Shown here in pieces: positions 46,990-55,426 of a stretch of 64,000 bases of DNA; the first letter of the stretch is position 1, and the number at the start of each line of letters is the position of its first letter. The stretch is from Fulvimarina manganoxydans (GTDB lineage Bacteria; Pseudomonadota; Alphaproteobacteria; Rhizobiales; Rhizobiaceae), in NCBI RefSeq assembly GCF_900176465.1, contig NZ_FWXR01000001.1, positions 124,001-188,000 of the forward strand. The letters run 5' to 3'. Below the pieces are notes generated by a model. It saw only the letters and a program-made list of their open reading frames with translations, had not been told where the DNA came from and did not search any database. The translations under genes and the position numbers were made by a program.

Positions 46990-47310
46990 ATGACCGAGTT
47001 CGAAATCCGCAACGACAAAGACGACGATCTCGATCTCGCGCGCCCGGTCGCGGAATTCCGCAATGCCCTTTTGCGGGCAAGCCTTCTCTTCGGTGTCGTC
47101 GCCCTTGCTCTCGGCCTCGTCATCCTTCCGTCGACGGGGGAGCGAAGCGGCAGCCTGTTCGCTTCCAACCGGCCGAATATCGACATGATGACCACCGGCT
47201 CGATCGAGCCGAACGGATCTGGGACCTACCGGGTCCAACGCAGTGTTTTGCAGCCGAGCGGCGGGGCCTGTTTCGTCTTTCAGGATGGCGGGAGACGAGG
47301 CTCATGTTGA
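46990..47310 (+). CDS. Small membrane protein upstream of the Flp pilin gene
   Basis: 106 residues. A charged start (MTEFEIRNDKDDDLDLARPV) precedes one membrane helix (about 30-49, ASLLFGVVALALGLVIL), then a Ser/Asn-rich stretch TTGSIEPNGSGTYRVQRSVL, and it ends Gly/Arg-rich with a final Cys. I do not recognise a named family. Its stop codon overlaps the Flp pilin start (ATG 47304 inside the last codons), so the two are translated together; the role may be pilus-related, but that is only from position. The RBS GGGAGACGAGG for the pilin lies inside it. Confidence 0.7.
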   Translation: MTEFEIRNDKDDDLDLARPVAEFRNALLRASLLFGVVALALGLVILPSTGERSGSLFASNRPNIDMMTTGSIEPNGSGTYRVQRSVLQPSGGACFVFQDGGRRGSC

Positions 47311-47513
47311 AACTCCTGTTCAACCAGATGAGCCTTCGGTTTTCGACCGTTCGTATGAAGCGCTTCATCGCGGACGAACGGGGTGTCACGGCCATCGAAT
47401 ATGTTCTGATCGCCGGCATCATGGCTGTTGCGGTTGCCGCATCCTTCAGCCGGATCGCCCCAGCTTTGAAGATGGTCGCGGACACAGTCGAGGCTGCATT
47501 GCTCGGCAAATAG
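47304..47513 (+). CDS. Flp family type IVb pilin
   Basis: 69 residues. It has the hallmark pre-pilin cleavage region RFIADERGVTAIEYVLIAGIMAV, where processing follows the G of ERG-VTAIEY and the Glu at mature position 5 is present, followed by a membrane helix and a short tail. Flp pilins form Tad-type fibrils for surface attachment. No tad/cpa assembly genes are present in the window, so this is an orphan pilin here, perhaps an extra copy served by a Tad locus elsewhere. It overlaps the preceding small membrane protein gene. Confidence 0.9.
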   Translation: MLKLLFNQMSLRFSTVRMKRFIADERGVTAIEYVLIAGIMAVAVAASFSRIAPALKMVADTVEAALLGK

Positions 47514-47522
47514 GCCGAAAGC

Positions 47523-47562
47523 CAACGGATCGTACAGGCTTTCGCGTGCCTATGATCCGTTG
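47523..47562. terminator. Bidirectional hairpin between the pilin and methyltransferase genes
   Basis: CAACGGATC (47523-47531) pairs with GATCCGTTG (47554-47562); inside it AGGC (47537-47540) pairs with GCCT (47548-47551). The right arm runs into the end of the convergent methyltransferase gene (stop at 47550). No T-run. Confidence 0.6.
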
Positions 47563-48461
47563 CCGGGAGACAGCGCGTCTTTCAAGCTCGCCTTGGCGCT
47601 GCCCGGCCTCAGCGGCTTCTGCTGGCTTTCATGCGGTACCCAGCCCGAGAGATAGACGATCTCGAACGTTGCCCGAACGCGTCCATCCGCGTCGGCAAAG
47701 CGTTCGGCATAGATCTCCGCCGCGCGGAGAAGCGTCTCGCGGCGCAGAGGCCGGCGCGAACGCTCGGACAGCATGTTGGACAGCCCCATCTGCCGCAGAT
47801 CTCGACCGAGGGCAAAAAGCGAATCGTAGCGCACCGTCAGCCGGTCCATATCGGTGACCGGAAGCGCGAATCCGGCCCGCTGCAAAAGTCCCCCCATATC
47901 GCGAATGTCGGGAAAAGGGGCGACACGGGGCGAAGCGCCACCCACCGTTTCGGTCTCGGCATGCAACAGCGACTGTCTGAGCTCCGTCAGACTGTCGCCG
48001 CCCAGAAGCGCGGCTGAGAACAGTCCGTCCGGCTTCAGAGCGCGGCGGATCTGAATGAGGGTCCCCGGCGTGTCATTGGTCAGATGCAGAGATAGATTTG
48101 AGACGACCAGATCGAGGGAGGCGGGCGCCAGTGCCAGCGCCTCCTCGTCGCCGACGAAGCCGAGAGAGGTGGGCGCAAGAAGTTCGGCATGGGGGCTCAT
48201 CGCGACGACGGTTCCCACATTGGCCAAATCGGCGAGGCGCTCGGCGAGGTGACCGCTAGGATCGTCGATGTCGAGCGCGATCGCAAAGTCGCGTTGGGTC
48301 ACGCTGAGGCGATCGGCGAGTTCTTCAGCCGCCGCGCGGTAGAGAAAGTCGCTGGCGGCAAGGGACCGGTCGCGATGGCGCCGTCGCCGCCTTTCGGTCA
48401 TCAGCTGACGGTCGAAGAGCCGCACCGTGCCCGCATCGTCCATCCCCGCGCGTTCGCTCAT
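47550..48461 (-). CDS. Class I SAM-dependent methyltransferase (BioC/NDUFAF5-like)
   Basis: 303 residues from ATG 48461 (AAGGA directly upstream; further upstream starts are open). The N-terminus LFDRQLMTERRRRRHRDRS is the signature of the NDUFAF5/BioC-like group in alphaproteobacteria. The central ALDIDDPSG and SLDLVVSNLSLHLTNDTPGTLIQIRRAL are the SAM-binding and methyltransferase-11 core, although the glycine-rich loop is less canonical than in BioC. The human relative hydroxylates complex I; bacterial members are usually called methyltransferases. It lies divergent to comF. Confidence 0.8.
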   Translation of the reverse strand: MSERAGMDDAGTVRLFDRQLMTERRRRRHRDRSLAASDFLYRAAAEELADRLSVTQRDFAIALDIDDPSGHLAERLADLANVGTVVAMSPHAELLAPTSLGFVGDEEALALAPASLDLVVSNLSLHLTNDTPGTLIQIRRALKPDGLFSAALLGGDSLTELRQSLLHAETETVGGASPRVAPFPDIRDMGGLLQRAGFALPVTDMDRLTVRYDSLFALGRDLRQMGLSNMLSERSRRPLRRETLLRAAEIYAERFADADGRVRATFEIVYLSGWVPHESQQKPLRPGSAKASLKDALSPGNGS

Positions 48462-48655
48462 AGCTTCCTTTCCCGCCATCCGCATTTCATATAGGCACCG
48501 CTTCGCCCAGCGGATATGGTGCGCTCGCCCGCATCGCATGCGAGATCGCGCCAGTCGAGAACCGCGGCAGCCGACGTGCTGCCTTGCATGAGCCGTAACG
48601 CGGGCCGGACGCGCCTTCTTTCGCGAGGGATCGAATGGCCCCGGAGGCAGCGCCT

Positions 48656-49426
48656 ATGGTGAGGAGGCCGGCTCTGATGAACATTTTTCGGCGCGGGACG
48701 GCGCTTTTTGCCAGTGGCTTCGGACGGCTCATCTTCCCCCCCGTCTGTCCGGGCTGCCAGACGGCCCTGCGCGATGCGCATGCGGTCTGCCCCACATGCT
48801 GGTCAACCTTGCGCTTCATCGAGCGTCCCTTCTGCGAGGTGCTTTGCCTGCCCTTCGCCTACGACCTCGGCCATGGGTTCCTGTCGGCCGAAGCGATCGC
48901 CGATCCGCCGCCTTTCAGGCGCCTTCGAGCCGCCGTCCTCTATCAGGATCTCGCCGGCCGGCTCGTCTCCTCTTTAAAATACGGCGACCGCACCGATCTC
49001 GTTCCCCTAATGGCCGGTTGGATGCGCCGGGCCGGTGCCGAGCTTCTCGATAAGGCCGAAGTGATCGTTCCGGTTCCCCTGCACAAGGGCCGGCTTTGGG
49101 GGCGGCAGTTCAATCAGTCGGCGGAGCTCGCCCGCCTCGTCGCCCATCACAGCCGGACGGCTTACGCGCCGCTTGCCCTGCAGCGCGTCAAGGCGACGCG
49201 AAGCCAGGTGGGCCTCGGGCCGCAGCAGCGCCGCGACAATGTCCGGGGGGCCTTTCGCGTGCGCGATCAGCGCCGCTTCGAGGTCGAGGGCAAGCATGTT
49301 TTGCTGATCGACGACGTCTATACGACGGGCGCGACGGTCAGTGCGGCGACGCGTGCGTTGAAGCGGGCCGGTGCGCGGGAAGTGGATGTGCTGACCTTCG
49401 CCCGGGTTGCGACGCGCGAAGGCTGA
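48656..49426 (+). CDS. ComF family phosphoribosyltransferase-like protein
   Basis: 256 residues from ATG 48656 (GGAGG 9 bases upstream). N-terminal zinc-ribbon-like motif PPVCPGCQTALRDAHAVC with two CxxC pairs (CPGC, CPTC), then a type I phosphoribosyltransferase fold with the PRPP loop HVLLIDDVYTTGATVSAA. ComF proteins are needed for DNA uptake in competent bacteria; in alphaproteobacteria the role is unproven. The order comF, grxC, nitrilase-family gene, DUF1178 is widespread in rhizobia. Confidence 0.92.
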   Translation: MVRRPALMNIFRRGTALFASGFGRLIFPPVCPGCQTALRDAHAVCPTCWSTLRFIERPFCEVLCLPFAYDLGHGFLSAEAIADPPPFRRLRAAVLYQDLAGRLVSSLKYGDRTDLVPLMAGWMRRAGAELLDKAEVIVPVPLHKGRLWGRQFNQSAELARLVAHHSRTAYAPLALQRVKATRSQVGLGPQQRRDNVRGAFRVRDQRRFEVEGKHVLLIDDVYTTGATVSAATRALKRAGAREVDVLTFARVATREG

Positions 49427-49474
49427 CGCCATATCGCTATCCAACGATTCATCCCGAGGGAAACGGCCGATCCG

Positions 49475-49732
49475 ATGTCCGACGTTACGATCTACACCCG
49501 CCAGTTTTGCGGATTTTGCAGCCGCGCCAAGACGCTTCTCGACCAGAAGGGCGTGACATACGAGGAGAAGGACGCGACCGCCTCGCCGCAACTGCGCCAG
49601 GAGATGATCGAACGGGCAAAGGGCGCGTCGACCTTCCCGCAGATTTTCGTCGGCGAGACCCATGTGGGTGGCTGCGACGATCTTTTCGCTCTGGACCGGG
49701 CCGGCAAGCTCGATCCGCTTCTTGCCGCCTGA
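49475..49732 (+). CDS. grxC: Glutaredoxin 3
   Basis: 85 residues, one thioredoxin-fold domain. The active site is CGFC (Cys12, Cys15) in YTRQFCGFCSRAKTLL, where most GrxC have CPYC. The cis-Pro loop STFPQIFVGETHVGGCDDLF is normal. It reduces protein disulfides and mixed disulfides with glutathione. It belongs to the comF-grxC-nitrilase-DUF1178 cluster. Identification as the GrxC type rests on length and position. Confidence 0.94.
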   Translation: MSDVTIYTRQFCGFCSRAKTLLDQKGVTYEEKDATASPQLRQEMIERAKGASTFPQIFVGETHVGGCDDLFALDRAGKLDPLLAA

Positions 49733-49765
49733 CGCTTTAAGAGATCCGCCGGAGACTTCGCACCG

Positions 49766-50680
49766 ATGACCGTCTTTCGCGCCGCCGTCCTGCAGATGCG
49801 TTCCGGTACCGACCCGGAGGCCAATGCGAGGGATTTCGCGGCCCTGGTCGAGGAGGCGGTCGCGGCCGGCGCGACCTATGTCCAGTCGCCGGAAATGACC
49901 AATATGGTCCAGCGCGATCGCGCCGGACTGATGGCCAAGCTCAAGAGGGAAGCAGACGATCCCGTCGCGAAACGCGCCGCCGATCTCGCGCGCGCCCACG
50001 GCATCACTATCCATGTCGGCTCGATCGCCGTCGATCTCGGTGACGGCCGGGTGGCCAACCGCGCGCTTCTCTTCGGCCCCGACGGCCAGCGGCTCGGCGC
50101 CTATGATAAGATCCACATGTTCGACGTCGATCTCGACAATGGCGAGAGCTGGCGCGAGTCGCGCACCTATCGACCGGGCGAGACCGCCGGCATCATTGAT
50201 CTTCCGGTCGCGGAAGGGGGCGCGTGCTTTGGCCTGGCCATCTGCTACGACATGCGCTTCCCGCATCTCTTCCGCGAGGAGGCGATGGCGGGGGCGGAGG
50301 TGCTGACCGCGCCGGCCGCCTTTACCCGCCAGACGGGCGAGGCCCATTGGCATGTTCTACTTCGGGCGAGGGCTATCGAGAATGGTGCCTTCGTCATCGC
50401 TGCCGCCCAAGGCGGCATCCATGAGGATGGCCGTGAGACCTATGGCCATTCGCTGATCGTCGACCCCTGGGGCCGGGTGCTGGCGGAAGTCGACGGCGAT
50501 GCGCCGGGGATCGCCGTTGCCGATATCGATCTGGCACGCGTTGCCGAGACGCGGGCCAAGATCCCGAATCTCAAGAACGCCCGCGCCTTCGACGCCGGCA
50601 ATCGCCGCATCACGGTCACGGGCGCGATCGGTCCGGCAGAGGGCGCGCACTCGCAGCGCGAGCCGGAGACCGCCTCGTGA
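49766..50680 (+). CDS. Carbon-nitrogen hydrolase (NIT2-like deaminated glutathione amidase)
   Basis: 304 residues, nitrilase superfamily. The catalytic triad is intact: Glu43 (VQSPEMTNM), Lys115 (YDKIHMFDVDL) and Cys160 (LAICYDMRFP). The motif FDVDLDNGESWRES and overall length fit the Nit1/Nit2 branch, which repairs deaminated glutathione or hydrolyses omega-amides. The neighbouring glutaredoxin gene fits this but does not prove it. The DUF1178 gene starts in its stop codon (GTGA overlap), so the two are coupled. Confidence 0.9.
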   Translation: MTVFRAAVLQMRSGTDPEANARDFAALVEEAVAAGATYVQSPEMTNMVQRDRAGLMAKLKREADDPVAKRAADLARAHGITIHVGSIAVDLGDGRVANRALLFGPDGQRLGAYDKIHMFDVDLDNGESWRESRTYRPGETAGIIDLPVAEGGACFGLAICYDMRFPHLFREEAMAGAEVLTAPAAFTRQTGEAHWHVLLRARAIENGAFVIAAAQGGIHEDGRETYGHSLIVDPWGRVLAEVDGDAPGIAVADIDLARVAETRAKIPNLKNARAFDAGNRRITVTGAIGPAEGAHSQREPETAS

Positions 50681-51201
50681 TCCATTTCGACCTTCGCTGC
50701 GAGGGCGGACATCGCTTCGATGGCTGGTTTCGATCGGGCGCCGATTTCGAACGGCAGATCACGCTTGGGCTCGTCGCTTGTCCGACTTGCGCGAGCGTCA
50801 AGGTGGAGAAGGCGCTGATGCGGCCGGCGGTTGCTCTGAAATCCGCACCGGCGCCGGTCGAGACCCCTCAAACGAGCGAGCCGACGTCACCGGCAGGACC
50901 GTTGCCAGCGGGCCCGGTGGCGGCCAAGCCCCAAGAGGCTCACGCCGTCGCGGGGCCTGAAGCGCCTGCCGCGGCGGCCATGGCTAAGCTCTATCAGGCG
51001 CTCCAGGCGCATGCGCGCGTCGTGCGGGAGAAAGCGGAGAATGTCGGGCCGCGCTTTGCCGAAGAGGCGAGGCGCATCCATTATGACGAAGCCGAGAAGC
51101 GCGGCATCTATGGCGAGGCGACGCGACAGGAGGTCGAAGCACTCCATGAGGAGGGGATCGTCGCCGTCCCCCTCCCGCCTTTGCCGGAAGACCACAACTG
51201 A
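50677..51201 (+). CDS. DUF1178 family protein
   Basis: 174 residues. The N-terminal FDLRCEGGHRFDGWFRSGADF followed by CPTCAS is the family zinc-ribbon-like region (Cys and His pattern C..GH...CxxC). The middle is a Pro/Ala-rich linker, and the C-terminal helix ends ARRIHYDEAEKRGIYGEAT. Function unknown; almost always found beside nitrilase-like and glutaredoxin genes. The GTG start at 50677 overlaps the preceding stop by 4 bases. A dispersed repeat begins seven bases after the stop codon. Confidence 0.9.
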   Translation: MIHFDLRCEGGHRFDGWFRSGADFERQITLGLVACPTCASVKVEKALMRPAVALKSAPAPVETPQTSEPTSPAGPLPAGPVAAKPQEAHAVAGPEAPAAAAMAKLYQALQAHARVVREKAENVGPRFAEEARRIHYDEAEKRGIYGEATRQEVEALHEEGIVAVPLPPLPEDHN

Positions 51202-51207
51202 TCAGGG

Positions 51208-51313
51208 TTTAGAGTGAAACGCGACCAAGTTGGGTGGCATGTTCACTCTAACCTCTTGTTTGTCGTAAGCCGTGGTCCAAAAAGTCGATCAACTTTTTGG
51301 CGTCTTACTCTAG
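51208..51313 (-). repeat. Composite palindromic intergenic repeat, copy B
   Basis: Runs TTTAGAGTGAA ... TTCACTCTA and then CCAAAAAGT-cgatca-ACTTTTTGG, ending TTACTCTAG. Reverse-complemented it aligns along its whole length with 4605-4710 (same arms, same spacing, many substitutions). It lies directly behind the DUF1178 gene. Confidence 0.78.
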
Positions 51314-51461
51314 GGCAGCCTGTCTGAACGGCGTTTAGCCGGTGCTCGGCACGGCGACCGAGAAAGACGAGGCGTCGAAGCTATCGCCTTCACGATCAAG
51401 TCGCTGAATGCGGTCGAGCGTTGTCTCGTGTTCTATGAACTCAAGCCGACGGACCGTTTCG

Positions 51462-52298
51462 TCAGGCGGTCGCGCCTGCCGGAACACGGATCGTTCCCGT
51501 CAGATAGAGGACCGCTTTGCCGGAAATGACCACGATCTCGCCCTCCAGTCGGCAGGTGAGATCGCCGCCACGCTCTGAGACCTGGCGGGCGGCGAATTCG
51601 GTCTTGCCGAGGACCGCCGCCCAATAGGGAACGAGCGAGCAATGAGCCGAACCGGTGACCGGGTCTTCGTCGATGCCGGCTTTTGGCGCAAACATGCGGC
51701 TGACGAAATCGAGCCCCGATCCGGATGCCCCCGGTGCGGTCGCGATGAGATTGCGCGGTGGCAGCCTCCCGACCGCCCGCATGTCGGGCCGCAGAGCCTC
51801 GACCTCTGCGGCGGTTTCGAAGACGGCGAGATAGGAGGTGTCGTCCTGGGCGACGAATTCGACGACTTCGCGCGGGCGGGCGCCAAGGGCCTCGGCGACC
51901 CCTTCCACATCGCGATCAAGGCCTTTCGGACGGATGGGAAAGCGCATCGAGAAGATGCCATCCGGGTTACGGGTCACGGTCAGATCGCCTGCTTGTCGGG
52001 TCCCGAAGGTCAGCGTTTGTGCATTCTCGCCAAGGCATTCGGTGATGACGAAGGCGGTTGCGAGCGTCGCATGGCCACAGAGCGGCACTTCGATCGTCGG
52101 CGTGAACCAGCGCAGGTCCCACCGCCCATCGCCCGCCGGCACGAAGAAGGCGGTCTCGGCGAGATTGTTCTCCGCCGCGATCGTCTGCATCAGCGCGTCG
52201 GGCAGCCAGGATTCGAGCGGTACGACGGCGGCCGGATTGCCGGCAAAGAGCCGGTCGGTGAAGGCGTCGACCTGATAGATCGGCAGGCTCTCGGACAT
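51462..52298 (-). CDS. PhzF family isomerase/epimerase-like protein
   Basis: 278 residues with the duplicated diaminopimelate-epimerase-like fold. YQVDAFTDRLFAGNPAAVV, the catalytic Glu48 in ENNLAETAFF, WFTPTIEVPLCGHATLA and DEDPVTGSAHCSLVPYW are diagnostic. PhzF of phenazine producers isomerises trans-2,3-dihydro-3-hydroxyanthranilate, but no phenazine genes are near, so the substrate here is unknown. Start set at ATG 52298, since MSESLPIYQVDAF begins exactly at the domain; 18 codons further upstream are also open. Strand and isolation suggest a single-gene transcript. Confidence 0.9.
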   Translation of the reverse strand: MSESLPIYQVDAFTDRLFAGNPAAVVPLESWLPDALMQTIAAENNLAETAFFVPAGDGRWDLRWFTPTIEVPLCGHATLATAFVITECLGENAQTLTFGTRQAGDLTVTRNPDGIFSMRFPIRPKGLDRDVEGVAEALGARPREVVEFVAQDDTSYLAVFETAAEVEALRPDMRAVGRLPPRNLIATAPGASGSGLDFVSRMFAPKAGIDEDPVTGSAHCSLVPYWAAVLGKTEFAARQVSERGGDLTCRLEGEIVVISGKAVLYLTGTIRVPAGATA

Positions 52299-52435
52299 CA
52301 ATTGGTCATCCCTCTCTCGACGCTTAGTGCAATTGGTAGCCAATGCCGACAAAGCGGCTCAAGCGCCGTCATGTGTCGGTGACAGAGCGATGTGTGGCGG
52401 GGGCAATCCGTGAACCTTGCCCCGCCTCGCGGATT

Positions 52436-52888
52436 TCACCGGATATATTGGATGAAGTCGCTCTTGTGGGCGATGCGGTCGTAGAGGGCGCGCGCGGTGT
52501 GATTGTGCTCCTGGGTCAGCCAATAGACCCGCGAGACCCCTTCCGCGTCCGCCGCGTCGTAAACGGCCTCGATCAGCCGGCGGCCGAGGCCCGTTCCGCG
52601 CCTATCGGGATCGACGAAGAGATCCTGCAGATAACAGACATTCTCGATCCGCCAGCCATGGCGATGGAAGAGGTAATGACCAAGCCCGACCAGCTTACCG
52701 TCCGCTTCCGCGACCAGGCCGCGAAACTCGTGCTCCTTGCCCGAAAGCAGGCGCTCGAAGCTCGATCGATAGACCTCTTCCGGCAGCGACGTCTCGTAGA
52801 AGATCAGATAGCCGGTCCAGAGCCGGCGCCATTCGGCTTCGTCGGAGCGGCGCAAGGGGCGGATTATCGGCTCGATGGATGGTGTCAT
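52436..52888 (-). CDS. GNAT family N-acetyltransferase
   Basis: 150 residues. A compact GNAT domain: IIRPLRRSDEAEWRRLWTGYL, the VCYLQDLFVDPDRRGTGLGRRL acetyl-CoA loop (RRGTGLG), and a C-terminal ARALYDRIAHKSDFIQY. Closest in pattern to the amino-acid or diamine acetyltransferase-like subgroup (the FYETSLPEEVY segment). ATG 52888 has AGGAGACC upstream. Substrate unknown. It diverges from the MFS gene over 126 bp; whether both respond to the same compound cannot be told. Confidence 0.86.
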   Translation of the reverse strand: MTPSIEPIIRPLRRSDEAEWRRLWTGYLIFYETSLPEEVYRSSFERLLSGKEHEFRGLVAEADGKLVGLGHYLFHRHGWRIENVCYLQDLFVDPDRRGTGLGRRLIEAVYDAADAEGVSRVYWLTQEHNHTARALYDRIAHKSDFIQYIR

Positions 52889-53014
52889 CGAAGGTCTCCT
52901 GAACCGTCGCGAAATCACGAACGGACTTTCTCTCAAAGGGTCATGGTGTCAGGAGAGGCATGACTCGCTATGTGATCACCGCGAGCTTTTTCGTTTTCTA
53001 GGATGATCCTTCCC

Positions 53015-54226
53015 ATGACCGCAAGCACCGAGACGGGCAGCGGAGCGGAGACCGACGCTCAATCGCAACGGATCGGGCTCGCTCTGACGACATTGTTTGC
53101 CGTCGCCTGCGGGGCCCTCGCCGCCAATCTTTATTATGCCCAGCCCCTGGTCGCGCTGATCGGGGCCGACACCGGTCTGTCCGTTTCGGCCGAGAGCGTC
53201 ATCGTGACGGTCGCCCAGATCGGTTACGCGATCGGCCTCGTCTTTCTCGTACCGCTCGGCGATATTCTCGAGAACCGCAAGCTGATCCTCGCCACGATGG
53301 GGCTGAACGTGGTGAGCCTCGTCGGTCTGGCGTTGGCGCCGGGGCTCGCCTCGCTCTTTGCCATGATGCTCGTCGTCGGAATCACTTCCTGCGCCGCGCA
53401 GATGATCGTCCCGCTCGCCGCCAATCTCGCCCCGGCCGCCGAGCGCGGAGCCGTCGTCGGGAATGTCATGACCGGGCTTCTTGGCGGCATTCTCCTGGCG
53501 CGGCCTGTGGCGAGCTTTCTTGCCGACTATATCAGTTGGCGTGGCGTCTTCGCCGCTTCGGCCGCTCTCGTCGGTCTGGTGCTGCTCGTCGGTCTCCTGC
53601 GTCTGCCCGCCCGGACACCGACCGTGGGCAAGGGCTATGGCGAACTCATCGGCTCGCTTGGCAAGCTCTTTGCGAAGCAGCCGGTCCTCAGGCGCCGTGG
53701 GCTCTATCATGCCAGCATGTTCGGTGCCTTCTCCCTGTTCTGGACGGCCGCGCCGATCATTCTGTTTCGCGAGCCCTTCAATTTCTCATCGACGCAAGTC
53801 GCGCTCTTCACGCTTGCCGGCGTCTTCGGCGTCTTTGCCGCTCCCATTGCCGGACGGCTCGCCGATCGGGGCCATACGGTCATCGGAACCACGATCGCGA
53901 TTTCGCTGGCGGTCCTCGCCTTCGTGCTCGCCTGGTTCGGGGAGACCGTGTTCTGGCCCCTGCTTCTCGCCGGTGTCGTTATCGATCTCGGCGTTCAAGC
54001 CAATCTCGTCTTCGGCCAGCGCGAGATCTACGAACTCGACGCCTCGATCCGCAATCGCCTGAATTCGGTCTATATGACGACCTTCTTCCTGGGCGGCGCG
54101 GTCGGCTCGGCTTTGGCGAGTCCGCTTCTGGAAACCTTCGGCTGGACGGCCGTCTGCCTCGTCGGGGCCGGGGCGCCAGCGCTCTCGCTTCTCTATTTCG
54201 TCTTGGTCGACGCGAAAGGGTCCTGA
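53015..54226 (+). CDS. MFS transporter
   Basis: 403 residues (an ATG 12 bp earlier is equally open). About twelve membrane helices. The loop LVPLGDILENRKLILA between helices 2 and 3 is the MFS-A motif (G-D-x-L-x-N-R), and a second, degenerate version is IAGRLADRGHTVIG. The family resembles inner-membrane drug/metabolite exporters such as YtbD/YgaY; substrate unknown. Its 3' end overlaps the convergent hexapeptide transferase gene by 34 bp. Confidence 0.87.
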   Translation: MTASTETGSGAETDAQSQRIGLALTTLFAVACGALAANLYYAQPLVALIGADTGLSVSAESVIVTVAQIGYAIGLVFLVPLGDILENRKLILATMGLNVVSLVGLALAPGLASLFAMMLVVGITSCAAQMIVPLAANLAPAAERGAVVGNVMTGLLGGILLARPVASFLADYISWRGVFAASAALVGLVLLVGLLRLPARTPTVGKGYGELIGSLGKLFAKQPVLRRRGLYHASMFGAFSLFWTAAPIILFREPFNFSSTQVALFTLAGVFGVFAAPIAGRLADRGHTVIGTTIAISLAVLAFVLAWFGETVFWPLLLAGVVIDLGVQANLVFGQREIYELDASIRNRLNSVYMTTFFLGGAVGSALASPLLETFGWTAVCLVGAGAPALSLLYFVLVDAKGS

Positions 54227-54879
54227 GCCTCCCATTTGTCGAGAAAGGCCTCGACGGGAAGCGCCGCCATATCGGGACAGGCTTCGAAGAGCGTGTCGAT
54301 CGGCCAGTCCCACCAGGCGAGCGCGAGAAGGCGCTCGGCGATCGACGGATCGAAGCGTGAGCGCAAGACTCGAGCGGGGACGCCTGCAATGATCGCGTAG
54401 GCGGTGACGTCCCTCGTCACCACCGCATTGGCGCCGATGACCGAGCCGGTGCCGATGGTCACGCCGGGCATGATGACGGCATTCTGCCCGATCCAGACAT
54501 CGGCGCCGATCGTCACGCGGGCCGCCCGCCGGGTATCGCGAAACCCTTGATCGACCGGGCGCCAGCGGAAATACTCGTTGGGGCGATAGGCGATCTTATG
54601 GGTGGTCACTCGGTCGAGCGGATGGGCGAGGGCATTGATCCGCGCATTCGGCGCGATCGAGCAGAAAGGGCCGATCGAGGCGTAAGTCGCCTCGCCGCCC
54701 GGCTCGAAATAGGTGAAGGCACCGATCTCCACGTCACGCAAGGTCACGCGAGGCCCGATCTCCACATAGTCGGCAAGCTTGCAACTCTTCAGCGAGGCGG
54801 ATGGGTGGATCTTCGGCTCCTTGGGCCGAAACCGCAATTCCAGATGCGATGGGTCGGCCTCAGGATCATAGTCGGGCAT
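54193..54879 (-). CDS. Hexapeptide-repeat acyltransferase (phosphonate-associated type)
   Basis: 228 residues with left-handed beta-helix hexapeptides (IGADVWIGQNAVIMPGVTIGTG and the opening PSASLKSCKLADYVEIG). The central INALAHPLDRVTTHKIAYRPNEYF and C-terminal RFDPSIAERLLALAWWDW match the DapH/GlmU-like transferases named TIGR03308 that often accompany phosphonate (phn) operons. No phn genes are in the window, so the acceptor is unknown. It overlaps the 3' end of the MFS gene by 34 bp. No good Shine-Dalgarno sequence; start taken at MPDYDPEAD, where the frame becomes conserved-looking. Confidence 0.83.
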   Translation of the reverse strand: MPDYDPEADPSHLELRFRPKEPKIHPSASLKSCKLADYVEIGPRVTLRDVEIGAFTYFEPGGEATYASIGPFCSIAPNARINALAHPLDRVTTHKIAYRPNEYFRWRPVDQGFRDTRRAARVTIGADVWIGQNAVIMPGVTIGTGSVIGANAVVTRDVTAYAIIAGVPARVLRSRFDPSIAERLLALAWWDWPIDTLFEACPDMAALPVEAFLDKWEAQDPFASTKTK

Positions 54880-55108
54880 GGTTCGGTTCCGGGTGAGGCG
54901 GTCATTCGCGAAAGCGGCAATGCGACCTCGTATCAAGCTTTGCCGCACCGGCACAAACAGACATCGGTTCAAAGAACGGGGCAGCGGCTTTGTTTGTCTG
55001 GGTCTGGTTACCGACGCCGGACTTGTGCCAACGGACTTGTTAAGCTCCGCAGAGTTCCCTCCACGCTGCTATAATTGATTGGTGTAACGATTGTTTTGGT
55101 TCTATCAA

Positions 55109-55288
55109 ATGATCATGAATGATTCGGCCAGAACCCTTCGAGCCACTCGATGGCTCGCCGCTTTCGGTATCTGCTTCGTCGTGATCGGTGTTGCCGGGCT
55201 CGCTTTCGAGGCGGCGCTCGGCTGGATGAAGCATGGCGAGCGCATTTTCCTCGATACGCTCGCCGCCGGCTGGGCCTTGTGCTTCTGA
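55109..55288 (+). CDS. Possible small membrane protein
   Basis: 59 residues from ATG 55109 (ATG 55115 and TTG 55091 are alternatives): a short polar start, one hydrophobic segment (WLAAFGICFVVIGVAGLAF) and a charged end LGWMKHGERIFLDTLAAGW. A TATAAT-like box at 55070-55075 precedes it and a short hairpin with TTT follows at 55321. I do not recognise a family; it could be a real small protein or a chance frame. The neighbouring SCO gene begins 138 bp after its stop. Confidence 0.45.
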   Translation: MIMNDSARTLRATRWLAAFGICFVVIGVAGLAFEAALGWMKHGERIFLDTLAAGWALCF

Positions 55289-55320
55289 AGGCCGCAGCGC
55301 TCCACACTCGATCTTGAGGG

Positions 55321-55337
55321 GAGCCGCCCGGCTCTTT
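55321..55337 (+). terminator. Short terminator-like hairpin after the small membrane protein gene
   Basis: GAGCC-gccc-GGCTC-TTT: 5-bp stem, 4-base loop, three T. Lies 33 bases after the stop of the 55109 frame and 90 bp ahead of the SCO start. Confidence 0.5.
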
Positions 55338-55426
55338 GTCGATTCATTTGCCGAGCTATGATACCGGCAAGGGCCAATCGCCCGGTGAAGGGCAACGTCG
55401 AACGCGAAAGAATTGCGGCACCTCCC

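Noticed and set aside
51462-54879. A phenazine or phosphonate gene cluster suggested by PhzF and the phn-type hexapeptide transferase
   Set aside because: No other phz or phn genes are present, and the genes lie on different strands with unrelated neighbours.
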